NCBI GenBank assembly: GCA_947648215.1
Contig: CANSMW010000005.1
Location: forward strand, 49,494 to 113,493
Length of the DNA stretch: 64,000 nucleotides
Direction of reading: 5' to 3'
Origin: an uncultured Clostridium sp.
GTDB lineage: Bacteria > Bacillota > Clostridia > TANB77 > CAG-508
The notes under the pieces: generated by a model
The model's database searches: none
What the model was told of the DNA's origin: nothing
What the model saw: the letters and a program-made list of their open reading frames with translations, nothing else
Position numbers and translations under genes: made by a program
Shown: piece after piece, positions 52,702 to 63,573 of the stretch
How the letters are laid out: each line of letters opens with the position of its first letter
Numbering within the stretch: the stretch's first letter is position 1

Positions 52702-55479
52702 TTATTGTAAATTCTCACTACATCTATGGCAAATATGTGGATGATTGCTGTCTTGTCCTACGGTTTTTGAATACATCCAGCATCTTTCGCATTTTTCACC
52801 TTCTGCTTGTTCTACACTTACTCCTACAATGGCGTCTTTATCTTCTTCTTTCTTTCCTTGTTTGATTTCTACATCAGATACAATGAATATTTCTTTTAAT
52901 AATTCTTCTTTTCCTTTGATAAAATCATATTCTTTACCATCCGCAAATAATGTTACTTTTGCTCCAAGGGATAATCCGATTTCTTTATTAGCTCTTGCTT
53001 GTTCTAATTTTTTTGCTACTTCATCTTTTATTTTGATGTATTTAGCCCATTTTTCTTCTATTTCTGGATTATCGTATTTAGGATTTATTTTTGGATAATA
53101 ATCTAACATAACACTTTCCGTATTTTCTCCTGCCTTATGTGGCATGTATTTCCATATTTCTTCTGCTGTGTAACAAGTCATTGGTGCTAGAATTCGGACA
53201 AGTGCAGATAGAATTTCATACATAACCGTTTGGGCTGCTCTTCTTTCTACTGAATCTTTTTTGTAAGTATATAAGCGATCTTTTATAATATCTAGGTAGA
53301 ACGCACTCATATCTACAACACAAAATTGATTAATGGCATGATAAGCATTATGGAAATCGTATACATCGTATGCACTAATACAATCTTTGATTAATTTGTT
53401 TAGCTTGATTAATGCCCATTTGTCAATTTCTTGTAACTCTTCATAAGCCACTGGCTTACTCACATCAAAATCACTAATATTTCCTAAGATATATCTTGCT
53501 GTATTTCGGATTTTTCGATATACTTCCATCACTTGTTTTAAAATATTTTTTGAACCACTAATATCTGATTTATAGTCAGCCGATAATACCCAAAGTCTTA
53601 ACACATCTGCTCCAGATTCATTAATAACGTCTTTTGGGTCAATTCCATTTCCAAGGCTTTTTGACATCTTTCTTCCTTGTTCATCAATGGTATAACCATG
53701 TGTTAATACTTCTTTATATGGTGCTTTTCCTTTGGTTGCAACCGAAGTTAATAGTGAAGATTGGAACCAGCCTCTATGTTGGTCACTTCCTTCTAAATAT
53801 AAATTTGCTTCTGGAAGTCCACGTTCGGCTAGTACCGATTCATGTGTTGAACCAGAATCGAACCATACATCCATAATATCGGTTTCTTTTTTAAATTCTT
53901 TACTACCACAATGAGGACAGGTTGCTCCTTCTGGCATTAATTCTTTTTCTGGTAAATCAAACCACGCATTTGAACCTTGCTTTTGGAATATTTTTTGTAC
54001 TTTTTCTAAGCTTTCTTTTGTTACATATTCTTTTTCACAATCTGCACAATAGAAAATTGGAATTGGCACTCCCCATGTTCTTTGGCGAGAAATACACCAG
54101 TCATTTCGTTCTTCTACCATTTTGGTAATTCGTTCTTCTCCCCAAGCTGGGTACCATTTTACATTTTTAATTGCCTCTAAAGTTTGTTTTCTAAATCCAT
54201 TAATAGAAGCAAACCATTGGTTGGTTGCACGGTAAATAACTGGATGTTTACATCTCCAGCAATGTGGATAAGAGTGGTTTACATCTTGAGCTACTAATAA
54301 ATACCCATGTTCCTCTAACCATTTAATAATTTCTTTATCGGATTTTGCATAATACATACCTGCAAATGGACCTGCTTCCTCAGTTTGATGTCCTTTACTA
54401 TCAATGGTTACAACAATGTCTAATCCATTTTTTAACCCACAAAGATAATCCTCTTTACCATATCCAGGAGCAGTATGAACCGCACCAGTACCAGTTTCTA
54501 ATTCTACTAATATAGTATCATCTGAACCTAGTACCACTTTGGAATCCCTCTCTAAAAATGGATGTTTACAAATAATTCCTTCTAAATTGCTTCCCTCAAA
54601 TTTCGCAATTTCTTTATATTCACTAATGCCCGCTTTTTCCATTACTTTTGAAACTAATTCGGTAGCCATTATTACTTTTTCTTTTCCTATATCCACAAGA
54701 CTGTATTCGTAATCTGCTCCAATGGTAATTCCCATATTACCAGGTAAAGTCCATGGTGTTGTTGTCCAGATTACGAACGATACGTTTTGTTCATCGAATT
54801 TTCCTTTGGCATCTTTTACAGGGAATTTTACATATGCTGTATGAGAATTGATATCTTTATATTCAATTTCTGCCTCTGCTAAGGCTGTTTCACAATCCGT
54901 ACACCAGTAAACTGGTTTTAGTCCTTTATAAATATAGCCTTTTTCATACATATTGGCAAATACTCCAATTTGTTTTGCTTCCACTTGTGGTTGGTAAGTA
55001 ATATATGGGTTATCCCAATCTCCTAATACACCTAAGCGTTTAAATCCTTCAATTTGTTTATCTTTGTATTCCATCGTAAATTGTTTACAGGTATCTCGAA
55101 ACTGCGTAACAGGAATTGCATCTCTGTTTAATCCTAGTTTCTCAATTGCCTTTTTTTCGGTTGGCATACCATGAGTATCAAAACCGGGAATATAAGGTGT
55201 ATCAAAACCTTGTAAGTTTTTGTATCTTACAATCGTATCTTTTAATACCTTATTTAAGGCATGCCCTAAATGAATTTCTCCATTCGCATATGGAGGTCCA
55301 TCATGTAATACAAATGGCTCCTTTCCTGCATTCTTTTTTAACATTTTTTCATACAAACCTTTTTCAAATATCTCATTTAAAATATTCGGCTCATTTTGTG
55401 GTAAATTTCCCCTCATTGGAAAATCAGTTTTTGGTAAATTCAATGTGTCACTATAATTCATCTCTTTTTGCTCTGCCAT
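52702..55479 (-). CDS. ileS: Isoleucyl-tRNA synthetase
   Basis: A 925-residue class I synthetase of normal length. HIGH motif in GPPYANGEIHLGHALNK (about residues 56-72), the CP1 editing domain in the middle, KMSKS in GRKMSKSLGNGIDP, and the C-terminal zinc site CERCWMYS...CHRCSENL. It charges tRNA-Ile in the cytosol. A T-box leader precedes it, so expression rises when tRNA-Ile is uncharged. Confidence 0.97.
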   Translation of the reverse strand: MAEQKEMNYSDTLNLPKTDFPMRGNLPQNEPNILNEIFEKGLYEKMLKKNAGKEPFVLHDGPPYANGEIHLGHALNKVLKDTIVRYKNLQGFDTPYIPGFDTHGMPTEKKAIEKLGLNRDAIPVTQFRDTCKQFTMEYKDKQIEGFKRLGVLGDWDNPYITYQPQVEAKQIGVFANMYEKGYIYKGLKPVYWCTDCETALAEAEIEYKDINSHTAYVKFPVKDAKGKFDEQNVSFVIWTTTPWTLPGNMGITIGADYEYSLVDIGKEKVIMATELVSKVMEKAGISEYKEIAKFEGSNLEGIICKHPFLERDSKVVLGSDDTILVELETGTGAVHTAPGYGKEDYLCGLKNGLDIVVTIDSKGHQTEEAGPFAGMYYAKSDKEIIKWLEEHGYLLVAQDVNHSYPHCWRCKHPVIYRATNQWFASINGFRKQTLEAIKNVKWYPAWGEERITKMVEERNDWCISRQRTWGVPIPIFYCADCEKEYVTKESLEKVQKIFQKQGSNAWFDLPEKELMPEGATCPHCGSKEFKKETDIMDVWFDSGSTHESVLAERGLPEANLYLEGSDQHRGWFQSSLLTSVATKGKAPYKEVLTHGYTIDEQGRKMSKSLGNGIDPKDVINESGADVLRLWVLSADYKSDISGSKNILKQVMEVYRKIRNTARYILGNISDFDVSKPVAYEELQEIDKWALIKLNKLIKDCISAYDVYDFHNAYHAINQFCVVDMSAFYLDIIKDRLYTYKKDSVERRAAQTVMYEILSALVRILAPMTCYTAEEIWKYMPHKAGENTESVMLDYYPKINPKYDNPEIEEKWAKYIKIKDEVAKKLEQARANKEIGLSLGAKVTLFADGKEYDFIKGKEELLKEIFIVSDVEIKQGKKEEDKDAIVGVSVEQAEGEKCERCWMYSKTVGQDSNHPHICHRCSENLQ

Positions 55480-55507
55480 TTTTCATTCCTCCTTTAAATA
55501 GATACAA

Positions 55508-55728
55508 AAAATCCATTTCATCTTATCTTAGGACGAAATGGATTTAACTTCCGCGGTACCACCTATTTTAAAAATTGCTTTTGCAATTTTTCACTTCATT
55601 TACTTGATAACGTAAGTAACACGATTAATCTTACTAACCATTCAGATTAACAACAAAAAGGTGATAACTGGTAAACTTTTTTTGCAACTAGAATCACACC
55701 AACCTCTAGCTCTCTTTTGCTTTTTGTT
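55508..55728 (-). ncRNA. T-box riboswitch (tRNA-Ile) leader of ileS
   Basis: A full T-box on the minus strand. Stem I base pairs 55720-55728 with 55652-55660 (9 bp); the AGAGAGC element lies inside; the specifier is ATC (55665-55663), the isoleucine codon. The T-box sequence AGGTGGTACCGCGG is at about 55551-55564. A terminator stem of 11 bp (about 55509-55519 with 55535-55545) ends in a T-run. Uncharged tRNA-Ile would stabilise the antiterminator. Confidence 0.92.
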
Positions 55729-55776
55729 TACTCGCCTTGTCCTTTTTTTCGTTTTTCATTTCTTTTTATGACTATA

Positions 55777-55805
55777 ATCTTATCATGTAATTCTTATTTT
55801 GGCAA
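55777..55805 (-). promoter_or_regulatory. Sigma-A promoter of the ileS leader
   Basis: On the minus strand TTGCCA (55805-55800), 17-base spacer, TAAGAT (55782-55777). Confidence 0.72.
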
Positions 55806-55814
55806 GTACTTTTT

Positions 55815-57125
55815 TTATGCCGTCTCCGACGTTTTATTTGGTACAATTTTTTTCTTTTTAATGTGTTTTTTCGCAACTTTTTCTTCGTTAATGACGAGTT
55901 CCGGTTTTTCTCCATTTTCTACCGTTGCTTTTGTGATAATACATTTTTCTATTTTTGGATTAGATGGTACTTCAAACATAATGTCTCTCATAATGTCTTC
56001 TATAATTGAACGTAGTCCTCTTGCTCCTGTGTTTCTTGCAATGGCTTTATCGACAATGACATTTAATGCTTCTTTTTCAAATTCTAATTTTACGTCATCT
56101 AATTCTAATAGTTTTTGGTATTGTTTTACTAACGCATTTTTTGGTTCGGTTACAATACGTACTAAAGATTCGCGGTCTAATTCTCTTAGTGTTGCAATAA
56201 TTGGTAATCTTCCTACAAATTCTGGTATTAATCCAAATTTTAATAAATCTTGTGGTAATAGTTGTTCAAAAATAACGGATTTATCAATTTCTTTTTTGCT
56301 TTCAATTTTGGCACCAAAACCAATTGTTTTTTTACCCACTCGTTCTTCAATAATTTTGTCTAATCCTTCAAAAGCTCCTCCACAAATAAATAGAATATTT
56401 GAGGTATTTATTTGTAAAAATTCTTGGTGTGGGTGTTTACGTCCACCTTGTGGTGGAACAGATGCAACGGTTCCTTCTACAATTTTTAGTAAAGCTTGCT
56501 GTACTCCTTCTCCACTAACATCCCTAGTAATCGATGGATTTTCGGATTTTCTTGAAATTTTATCAATTTCATCAATATAGATAATTCCTCTCTCGGCCAT
56601 TTCAATATCGTAATCTGCTGCTTGAATTAGTTTTAATAAAATATTTTCAACATCTTCTCCTACATAACCTGCTTCGGTTAAGGTAGTGGCATCTGCTATG
56701 GCAAATGGTACATTTAAAATTCGTGCTAAGGTTTGTGCAAGCATGGTTTTTCCACAACCCGTTGGTCCTAATAACAATACATTACTTTTTTGAATTTCCA
56801 CATCGCTAATTTCGTCTTCTGTATTAATTCTTTTATAATGGTTATATACTGCAACAGCTAAGGTCTTTTTAGCTTCTTCTTGTCCAATAACATATTCATC
56901 TAGTGTTTTTTTAATTTCTTCCGGTTTTGGAAGTGTATTTACTTCATCAATGGTATAACCGTTTTCTTCTTCTGCTATATAGTCTTCATCGATAATGTTC
57001 TTACATAAAGAAATACACTCATCACAGATATATACTCCTGGTCCTGCTACCACGCGTTTTACCGCTTCTTGTGATTTTCCACAAAAAGAGCATTTTATAT
57101 TTCTTTCACTTGGATTTTTCGCCAT
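55815..57125 (-). CDS. clpX: ATP-dependent Clp protease ATP-binding subunit ClpX
   Basis: A 436-residue ClpX. The N-terminal zinc-binding domain is [11 protein letters not shown]...[13 protein letters not shown]; Walker A is [16 protein letters not shown], Walker [15 protein letters not shown], sensor II region [11 protein letters not shown], and the IGFGAKI loop (the ClpP-binding IGF). It unfolds tagged proteins for ClpP. The start with AAAGGAA upstream and MAKNPSERN is preferred; the frame extends to 57146. Immediately follows clpP. Confidence 0.97.
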   Translation of the reverse strand: MAKNPSERNIKCSFCGKSQEAVKRVVAGPGVYICDECISLCKNIIDEDYIAEEENGYTIDEVNTLPKPEEIKKTLDEYVIGQEEAKKTLAVAVYNHYKRINTEDEISDVEIQKSNVLLLGPTGCGKTMLAQTLARILNVPFAIADATTLTEAGYVGEDVENILLKLIQAADYDIEMAERGIIYIDEIDKISRKSENPSITRDVSGEGVQQALLKIVEGTVASVPPQGGRKHPHQEFLQINTSNILFICGGAFEGLDKIIEERVGKKTIGFGAKIESKKEIDKSVIFEQLLPQDLLKFGLIPEFVGRLPIIATLRELDRESLVRIVTEPKNALVKQYQKLLELDDVKLEFEKEALNVIVDKAIARNTGARGLRSIIEDIMRDIMFEVPSNPKIEKCIITKATVENGEKPELVINEEKVAKKHIKKKKIVPNKTSETA

Positions 57126-57163
57126 TTTAAGTTCCATTCCTTTCACATTACATTTTTGTAATC

Positions 57164-57775
57164 TTATTCTTTGGTTTTTCTGTCCATAATTCCGTCAATT
57201 AGTCCATAGGTTAGTGCTTCTTCGGCTGTCATATAGTTATCTCTTTCTGTGTCTTTTTCGATGGTTTCTAAAGTTTGACCTGTGCGTTCGCTTAAGATTT
57301 TGTTTAATTTTTCTCTGGTTCTTACCATGTGATCTGCATGAATTTTAATTTCAGTGGCTTGCCCAGAAATTCCATGTCCTCCAATTAATGGTTGGTGGAT
57401 TAAAATTTCCGCATTTGGAAGAGCAAAACGTTTTCCTTTTTCCCCACAGGCAAGTAATACTGCTCCCATACTTGCTGCCATTCCAACACAAATGGTAGAA
57501 ACTGGACATTTGATGTAATTCATCGTATCTACAATTGCCATACCATCGGTAATAGAACCTCCTGGTGAGTTAATGTATAAAAAGATTTCTTTGTCTGGGT
57601 CTTCCGATTCTAAGAATAAAAGTTGTGCAATGACTAAGCTTGCTGATGTTGGATTTACATCTTCTCCCATAAAGATAATTCTGTCTTTTAATAGTCTTGA
57701 GAAAATATCGTAAGATCTTTCTCCTTTATTGGTTTGTTCAATTACATATGGTACTAAACTGTTTTTTTCTACCAT
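57164..57775 (-). CDS. clpP: ATP-dependent Clp protease proteolytic subunit ClpP
   Basis: A 203-residue serine protease. Catalytic Ser in [12 protein letters not shown], His in [12 protein letters not shown], and Asp near the end of [27 protein letters not shown] precedes the ATG. It forms the 14-mer chamber with ClpX. Gene order tig-clpP-clpX is the common bacterial one. Confidence 0.98.
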   Translation of the reverse strand: MVEKNSLVPYVIEQTNKGERSYDIFSRLLKDRIIFMGEDVNPTSASLVIAQLLFLESEDPDKEIFLYINSPGGSITDGMAIVDTMNYIKCPVSTICVGMAASMGAVLLACGEKGKRFALPNAEILIHQPLIGGHGISGQATEIKIHADHMVRTREKLNKILSERTGQTLETIEKDTERDNYMTAEEALTYGLIDGIMDRKTKE

Positions 57776-57835
57776 AACATTTTCCTCCTTATTTATTTTT
57801 TATCCCCTTGTATTCTTTTGGTTTTTCGCCTATTT

Positions 57836-57860
57836 GGATCGACACAAGGCCGACCCCTAC
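57836..57860. repeat. GTAGGGG-type palindromic repeat, copy 2
   Basis: On the minus strand GTAGGGGTCGGCCTTGTGTC followed by GATCC, in the tig-clpP gap. A short hairpin core (TCGGC/GTCGA). Similar to the elements at 52661 and 63454. Confidence 0.45.
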
Positions 57861-57864
57861 CATT

Positions 57865-59148
57865 TTATTTTATTTTTGCATTTTCTACTAGGAATTCTAC
57901 TACTTTTTCGTTTTTCATGGATTCTTCTATGTATTTCATGAATCCTTCGTTTTCTTTTAGTTCTTCTTCTTTTTTGCCGTATAATTCTGCCATTTCTTTT
58001 ACTTTTGCATCAACTGCTTCTTTGTCTGGTTCGATTTTTTCTTCTTTGATAATGGCTTCTAATACTAAACGATTTTTAACTGATGTGGTTGCTTGTTCTT
58101 CGTATTCTTTTCGAAAATCTTCCATCGTTTTTCCAAGCATTTGTAAGTATTGTTCTAGTTTCATTCCTTGGTACATAAGTCTTTGTTCAATTTCTTTTGT
58201 CATGTTATCGATTTCTGTTTCAATCATACCAGATGGAATGTCTAATTTCACATTATCACAAACTGCTTTTACAACTGCATCTTCGGTTTCGTATTTTGCT
58301 TTTTTCTTATTTTCTTCTTCTAGCTTATCTTGAATGCTTTTCTTTAATTCTTTTAAGGTGTCAAATTCACTGACATCTTTTGCAAATTCGTCATCAAGTG
58401 CTGGTAATTCTTTTTTCTTAATTTCATGTAATTTTACTTTGAAGGTTGCGTCTTTTCCTTTTAATTCTTCAGAGAAGTAGTCTTCTGGGAATTTTACATT
58501 AATGTCTTTTTCTTCTTCTGTCTTCATTCCAATAATTTGGTCTTCAAATCCCGGAATAAAAGTATTGCTTCCAATAGTTAATTCATGGTTGTCGGCTTTT
58601 CCCCCTTCAAATGGTTTTCCATCAACAAATCCTTCAAAATCAATAACAGTAATATCATCTTTTTGTACTTCCCTATCTTCTACGGTTACTAATCTTGCAT
58701 TTTTTTCTTGCATATGTCCTAATTCGTGTTCAATATCACCATCGGATACATTATACTCTACTTTTTTAATTTCTATACCTTTATATTTTCCAAGTTTCAC
58801 TTCTGGCTTTGTTTGAACAATTGCAGTAAAAATTAAATCTTGTCCTTTTCCAATTTGTTTTACATCAATATCTGGACGACTAACTGCTTCAATATTATTT
58901 TCTTTTAATTCTTTTTCATATTCCTCTGGTACTACTTCATTAAACGTATCTTCATAAAAGATCTCATCACCATAGTATTTTTCTACAATTTGCATTGGTG
59001 CTTTTCCTTTACGAAATCCTGGAATATTAAAATATTTTGCACTTTTTAAATATACCTTTTTCATCGCTTCATCAAATTTTGCAGCTTCAATGGTAAACTC
59101 TAATTTTACTTCATCTTTTTTGTCTGTTTTTTCAATTTTTATACTCAT
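57865..59148 (-). CDS. tig: Trigger factor
   Basis: A 427-residue ribosome-associated chaperone. The ribosome-binding motif is in FNIPGFRKGKAP (residues about 38-50), the FKBP-like PPIase domain in the middle (DDITVIDFEGFVDGKPFEGG, GSNTFIPGFEDQIIG), and the long C-terminal helical chaperone domain. The start MSIKIEK has AAAGGATG upstream; three codons shorter than the longest frame. Has its own promoter and heads the tig-clpP-clpX group. Confidence 0.96.
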   Translation of the reverse strand: MSIKIEKTDKKDEVKLEFTIEAAKFDEAMKKVYLKSAKYFNIPGFRKGKAPMQIVEKYYGDEIFYEDTFNEVVPEEYEKELKENNIEAVSRPDIDVKQIGKGQDLIFTAIVQTKPEVKLGKYKGIEIKKVEYNVSDGDIEHELGHMQEKNARLVTVEDREVQKDDITVIDFEGFVDGKPFEGGKADNHELTIGSNTFIPGFEDQIIGMKTEEEKDINVKFPEDYFSEELKGKDATFKVKLHEIKKKELPALDDEFAKDVSEFDTLKELKKSIQDKLEEENKKKAKYETEDAVVKAVCDNVKLDIPSGMIETEIDNMTKEIEQRLMYQGMKLEQYLQMLGKTMEDFRKEYEEQATTSVKNRLVLEAIIKEEKIEPDKEAVDAKVKEMAELYGKKEEELKENEGFMKYIEESMKNEKVVEFLVENAKIK

Positions 59149-59186
59149 TTTTTTCATCCTTTCAATTTTTAAAAATTAGCTTTTAT

Positions 59187-59214
59187 ATTATATCATGTTT
59201 TTCTAAGATTGCAA
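59187..59214 (-). promoter_or_regulatory. Sigma-A promoter of tig
   Basis: On the minus strand TTGCAA (59214-59209), 16-base spacer, TATAAT (59192-59187), about 40 bp before the start. Confidence 0.75.
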
Positions 59215-59260
59215 GCCTTTAAGATTAATTTCGTGAAAGAAAAGGAACGATAGAAATGAT

Positions 59261-60270
59261 GTTGCTGAAAAAGTAGCCCAAAATTAGCTCTCAAAAATCG
59301 TAAACTAGAAATTTTTTTCTAATTCACGATTTTTCTTATAAATAGTAAAAAAGTATAAAATATATCCATATATCTACCCATTATTTTCTATTTTTTCTTT
59401 CTTTAACTTAATTATTCGTTTTATATTATTATCTTCACAATACTCTATATTTTCTTTTTCAGAATATGCACCATCACCAATAACAGCCTCAACTTCAATA
59501 CCATTTGCTTGAGATTTTTCAACTAATTTTCGTAACTCTTTTCCATCATGTTTCTCTCCTGATGTTATTATTGTTGCTGTTATTATTGTTGCTGTTATTA
59601 TTCTTTCTGATGTCATTGCAATATGCGTTTTATACCAAAAGAAAGATGTATCAGCTGTTTTTGTGTCCAACTTTTACATCTTTATCTTTTGAGTACTCAA
59701 TTTCTCTTCTAAAGCTATTTCTACTGTTTTAGCTATTAATTTATCCATTAAATTTGTTGATGTTTCTTCTTGATTTTCTTTATTACTTAATCTTTCTCTT
59801 CTAAACACTGTTCACAAACTTGGAGCAATTAAATTAACTTCTTCTGGCAAGTAATCCAGAAAATATTTGAATAACATATCTGTTTTAGTTCTTGCTATCA
59901 AATCTCTATCTGATAATTTGTAGTAATTTTTAAGTAGAAGATATCTAAACATTCTTATTACATCTTCAGCATTTTTCCCATTGTTGAAGAATATTTATCT
60001 TTTAATTCATCATAAACAAAAGAGAAATCAAACATATCTTTTAGTTGTCTACAAAAGTTATCTTTTTCTATCAATACATCAAAAAGTGATGCATGTGAAC
60101 TTAAACAAAAACTCAATTGATTATTTTCTTTTAACACAGTTATATCAGCCCTTTCAACTGTATCGATCATATCACATTAACCTATCAAAACATACAAAAA
60201 TCGTGAATTAGAAATTTTTTTCTAGTTCACGATTTTTGAGAGCTAATTTTGGACTACTTTTTCAGCAACC
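59261..60270. mobile_element. Decayed insertion sequence with ~75-bp inverted repeats
   Basis: The left end (59261 to about 59335) and right end (about 60195 to 60270) are inverted copies beginning GTTGCTGAAAAAGTAG, with only a few mismatches. Each end also contains its own hairpin (an AAAAATCGTGAATTAG-like arm against its complement). Between them lies a broken transposase gene. About 1.0 kb in total, shorter than an intact IS of this type. Confidence 0.8.
59374..60170 (-). pseudogene. Transposase remnant (IS1182/IS5-like)
   Basis: Pieces of one transposase in minus orientation: the N-terminal SFVYDELKDKYSSTMGK at 60170-59958, a middle part (FRYLLLKNYYKLSDRDLIART, TVFRRERLSNKENQEE) interrupted by stop codons such as TGA near 59812 and shifts, and the C-terminal DTKTADTSFFWYKTHIAMTS...IGDGAYSEKEN at 59670-59374, which holds the DDE-type second Asp region. 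The frame includes a small internal duplication (TIITATIITA). Not functional. Confidence 0.8.
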
Positions 60271-60310
60271 TCCCGAAAGGTTCTGCTATTTTTTATTCTA
60301 ACATAATTAC

Positions 60311-60880
60311 TTATTTGAATGATTTAATGATTTTATCAAATTTTTCACTAACTGCATCTTTGTCTGCTTCTGAAGATGCTAATGTTAATACATATGCTTT
60401 GTTATCTTTTTTAATTAAGATTTGTGTAAGTGCCATTGTTTGACCTTGGCTAGATGCAACATAATCTAATTTTGCAGCTTTTCTACCATTTAAATTAATG
60501 TATTCTACATTAATATTATCGTCTTTAATTGTCATTTGTGATTTAATTCCTGGAAGTGATGCTTCTACATATCCTTCAAAAGTTAATGCACTTGGGAAAT
60601 TGTCAGATACTAAGTTGAAACTTGCTCCTGTTACATCTGGATCCATAAACATTGGTTGGGTTGATTTTCCAATTGATTTGTAGTTTGATGGATATTTTAA
60701 TTCTACTCCAGCCATTTCGGTAAATGTTGTGTAATCTGATGTTTCTTCTTCTGTATAAACAGCTAAACCTTCTAATTCATCTTTCTTTTGTTCTTCCCCT
60801 TGTTGTCCACATCCTGTTAAAAGCATTACTGCAATTAGCATAATAACTGCTAATAAACCTAATTTTGTTAATTTTTTCAT
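60311..60880 (-). CDS. Predicted lipoprotein (189 aa)
   Basis: A 189-residue secreted lipoprotein: signal peptide residues 1-23 with lipobox LLTGC, then an acidic linker and a domain of alternating strands (VELKYPSNYKSIG, AAKLDYVASSQGQTMALTQILIKKDNKAYVLTLAS). The pattern resembles PsbP/DUF-type lipoproteins that bind hydrophobic or small ligands, but no firm family. GGGGAGAAAGAA precedes the ATG. Anchored outside the membrane; role unknown. Confidence 0.78.
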   Translation of the reverse strand: MKKLTKLGLLAVIMLIAVMLLTGCGQQGEEQKKDELEGLAVYTEEETSDYTTFTEMAGVELKYPSNYKSIGKSTQPMFMDPDVTGASFNLVSDNFPSALTFEGYVEASLPGIKSQMTIKDDNINVEYINLNGRKAAKLDYVASSQGQTMALTQILIKKDNKAYVLTLASSEADKDAVSEKFDKIIKSFK

Positions 60881-60915
60881 TTCTTTCTCCCCTTACTTAA
60901 AATTTTTATTTATAT

Positions 60916-61918
<1,003 letters not shown>

Positions 61919-61922
61919 GACT

Positions 61923-62816
61923 CTATTCCATAATGTCATAAAAATTTTTAAAAACATATCCCTTTTCTCTTAAGTAGGCAATAATTTCTGGTAATACCTC
62001 ATAAGTTAAAATTTTATCTCCTGCATCATGCATTAATATAACAACCGTTGTTTTTTCTCCTACCGTTTCTATCATGTTTTGTAATAAGGCTTCTTTGGTT
62101 TTGGCTCCTGCTGAATCATTGGTTAATGCATTCCAATCAATGTAACCAATTTGATTTTCTTCAAGTATTGGCTTTGCTTCTTCCTTTATTTTTTTATATT
62201 TTCCACCCGTCGAACCACCTGGAAAACGGAATAAATGCCCTTCATACTCTAATCCTATGGCATTTTGTATAGCTTGCCTTGTTTTATTATATTCTTCTAA
62301 TATGGCTTCTATGCTACTATAAATTTGTGGATATACATGCGAGTAACCATGGTTTGCAATATAATGTCCTTCTTCATATTCTCTTCTTACTATACTAGGG
62401 TTTAACTCCACCCTAGAGCCAAGAAGAAAAAATGTTGCTTTTATGTTTTCCTGTTTTAATAGGTCTAAAATAAGTGGTGTAACAGTTTTGGATGGTCCAT
62501 CATCAAAAGTTAAATAGACTGCCTTTTCTCCAGAATGATAAATATTATTTAACCTTGCTTTTGCCTCCTCTGAGTACATTGGTAAGAAATTAACAACTGC
62601 TATATGCTTCTGTTTTTGTTTTGTTTCTTCTGGTACCATAATCGAAGTATCTGTTTGAATTGTATTATCATTTTCTACGGATTGTCCATGAATTTTAGCA
62701 AAATAGAAAATAGCAATACAAACCAAAGCTATTACAATAATAGCTATACTAACAGCAATTATCATTTTTTTCTTGTTCATCTTTGGCTTTTCTACTTCCA
62801 TTAGCCCGTATATCAT
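61923..62816 (-). CDS. Polysaccharide deacetylase family protein
   Basis: A 297-residue NodB-type carbohydrate esterase. A membrane anchor (IIAVSIAIIVIALVCIAIFYF) is followed by the NodB domain: YLTFDDGPSKTVTP (catalytic base Asp and metal Asp), metal-binding His pair in IANHGYSH, RFPGGST and the closing VVILMHDAGDK. It likely removes acetyl groups from peptidoglycan, giving lysozyme resistance. The ATG at 62816 is preceded by AGGGGACAAAAA. A TATAAT element lies at 62857-62862. Confidence 0.92.
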   Translation of the reverse strand: MIYGLMEVEKPKMNKKKMIIAVSIAIIVIALVCIAIFYFAKIHGQSVENDNTIQTDTSIMVPEETKQKQKHIAVVNFLPMYSEEAKARLNNIYHSGEKAVYLTFDDGPSKTVTPLILDLLKQENIKATFFLLGSRVELNPSIVRREYEEGHYIANHGYSHVYPQIYSSIEAILEEYNKTRQAIQNAIGLEYEGHLFRFPGGSTGGKYKKIKEEAKPILEENQIGYIDWNALTNDSAGAKTKEALLQNMIETVGEKTTVVILMHDAGDKILTYEVLPEIIAYLREKGYVFKNFYDIME

Positions 62817-62941
62817 TTTTTGTCCCCTTTTCTTATTTTTTGTCACTTGCAAAACTATTATACACTAAAAAAAGAAGTTTTAATAGTATTTTTGTTAATT
62901 TTATTTATACCTATTAACAACTTTCCATTCTTTAAAGACAT

Positions 62942-63148
62942 TATTCTAATTTAAGCTCTTCAATAAGGCATACCACAATAATGGTACAAACCATGGAAGA
63001 AGCAGTAAAACAAGCAAAAACATTAACAAAACAAGAAAGCATTTGTTTACTATCACCAGTAGCCTCTAGTTATGGGTATTTTAAAAACTTCCAAGAACGA
63101 GGAAGAATTTTTAAGGAATTGGTGAAAAAGGAAGAAATAGAAGAATGA
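62942..63148 (+). pseudogene. murD 3' fragment
   Basis: An open stretch on the plus strand encodes TMEEAVKQAKTLTKQESICL, then LLSPVASSYGYFKNFQERGR and IFKELVKKEEIEE up to TGA at 63146. This is the C-terminal end of UDP-N-acetylmuramoylalanine-D-glutamate ligase (family LLSPACASxDxFxNFEERGxxF). The first 380 residues or so are missing. No ribosome site precedes the ATG at 62981. A terminator follows, as expected for the native 3' end. Confidence 0.8.
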
Positions 63149-63204
63149 GTAATGATAGAATACCATATAATAAGATTATATAGAAAAAATTTAAAACTTT
63201 TATG

Positions 63205-63237
63205 GAGTTGTGTTTGTAAAGCATAACTCTATTTTTC
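63205..63237 (+). terminator. Terminator after the murD fragment
   Basis: An 8-bp stem with one G-T pair (63205-63212 with 63222-63229), followed by a T-rich tract on the plus strand. Confidence 0.65.
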
Positions 63238-63295
63238 TTTTAACGGAATTGAAAAAATCGTTTAAGGACAAAACAGAAAAAGTGGAAACACTCTC

Positions 63296-63324
63296 TTGAC
63301 AATAATTAAGTCTAATAGTAAGAT
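63296..63324 (+). promoter_or_regulatory. Sigma-A promoter for the pilin-like gene
   Basis: TTGACA (63296-63301), 17-base spacer, TAAGAT (63319-63324), about 250 bp upstream of the plus-strand gene. The long leader includes the palindrome 63454-63540. The rest of 63325-63453 shows nothing definite. Confidence 0.7.
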
Positions 63325-63453
63325 AGAGACATAAATAAATGTGTACATTGACAATTAAATAAAAGAAAGTATTTACAATGCTATTGTTGTTTAAAGAAAA
63401 ATAGGAGACAATGTGCATATTTATGAAAAAAATGTAAACAATAGAAAAAATGT

Positions 63454-63540
63454 GCCAGTAGGGGCTCGCGTATTATGCAACCCAAGATGTAGAAAAAATC
63501 AATAATTAAAGGGTTGCACGGGTGTGCACCCCCTACTGGC
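63454..63540. repeat. Large nested palindrome (GTAGGGG type, copy 3)
   Basis: An 87-bp palindromic unit: outer 11-bp perfect arms (63454-63464 with 63530-63540, GCCAGTAGGGG), inner 7-bp arms (63477-63483 with 63511-63517). GC-rich compared with the surroundings. It sits 15 bp before the ribosome site of the pilin-like gene, in its leader. It may be a MITE-like or REP-like element. Confidence 0.7.
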
Positions 63541-63573
63541 AAAAAAATAAAAATAGGAGGCAAAAGAAAAAAT

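Noticed and set aside
55501..55740. tRNA-like gene in the ileS leader
   Set aside because: The conserved block GGTGGTACCGCGG and antiterminator/terminator arrangement identify it as a T-box, not a tRNA.
59566..59605. Short TTATTGTTGCTG tandem repeat as a microsatellite of interest
   Set aside because: A small internal duplication within a dead transposase; no sign of function.
63200..63563. Minus-strand ORFs in the leader of the pilin-like gene
   Set aside because: They overlap a promoter, a terminator and a palindrome and have no ribosome sites.
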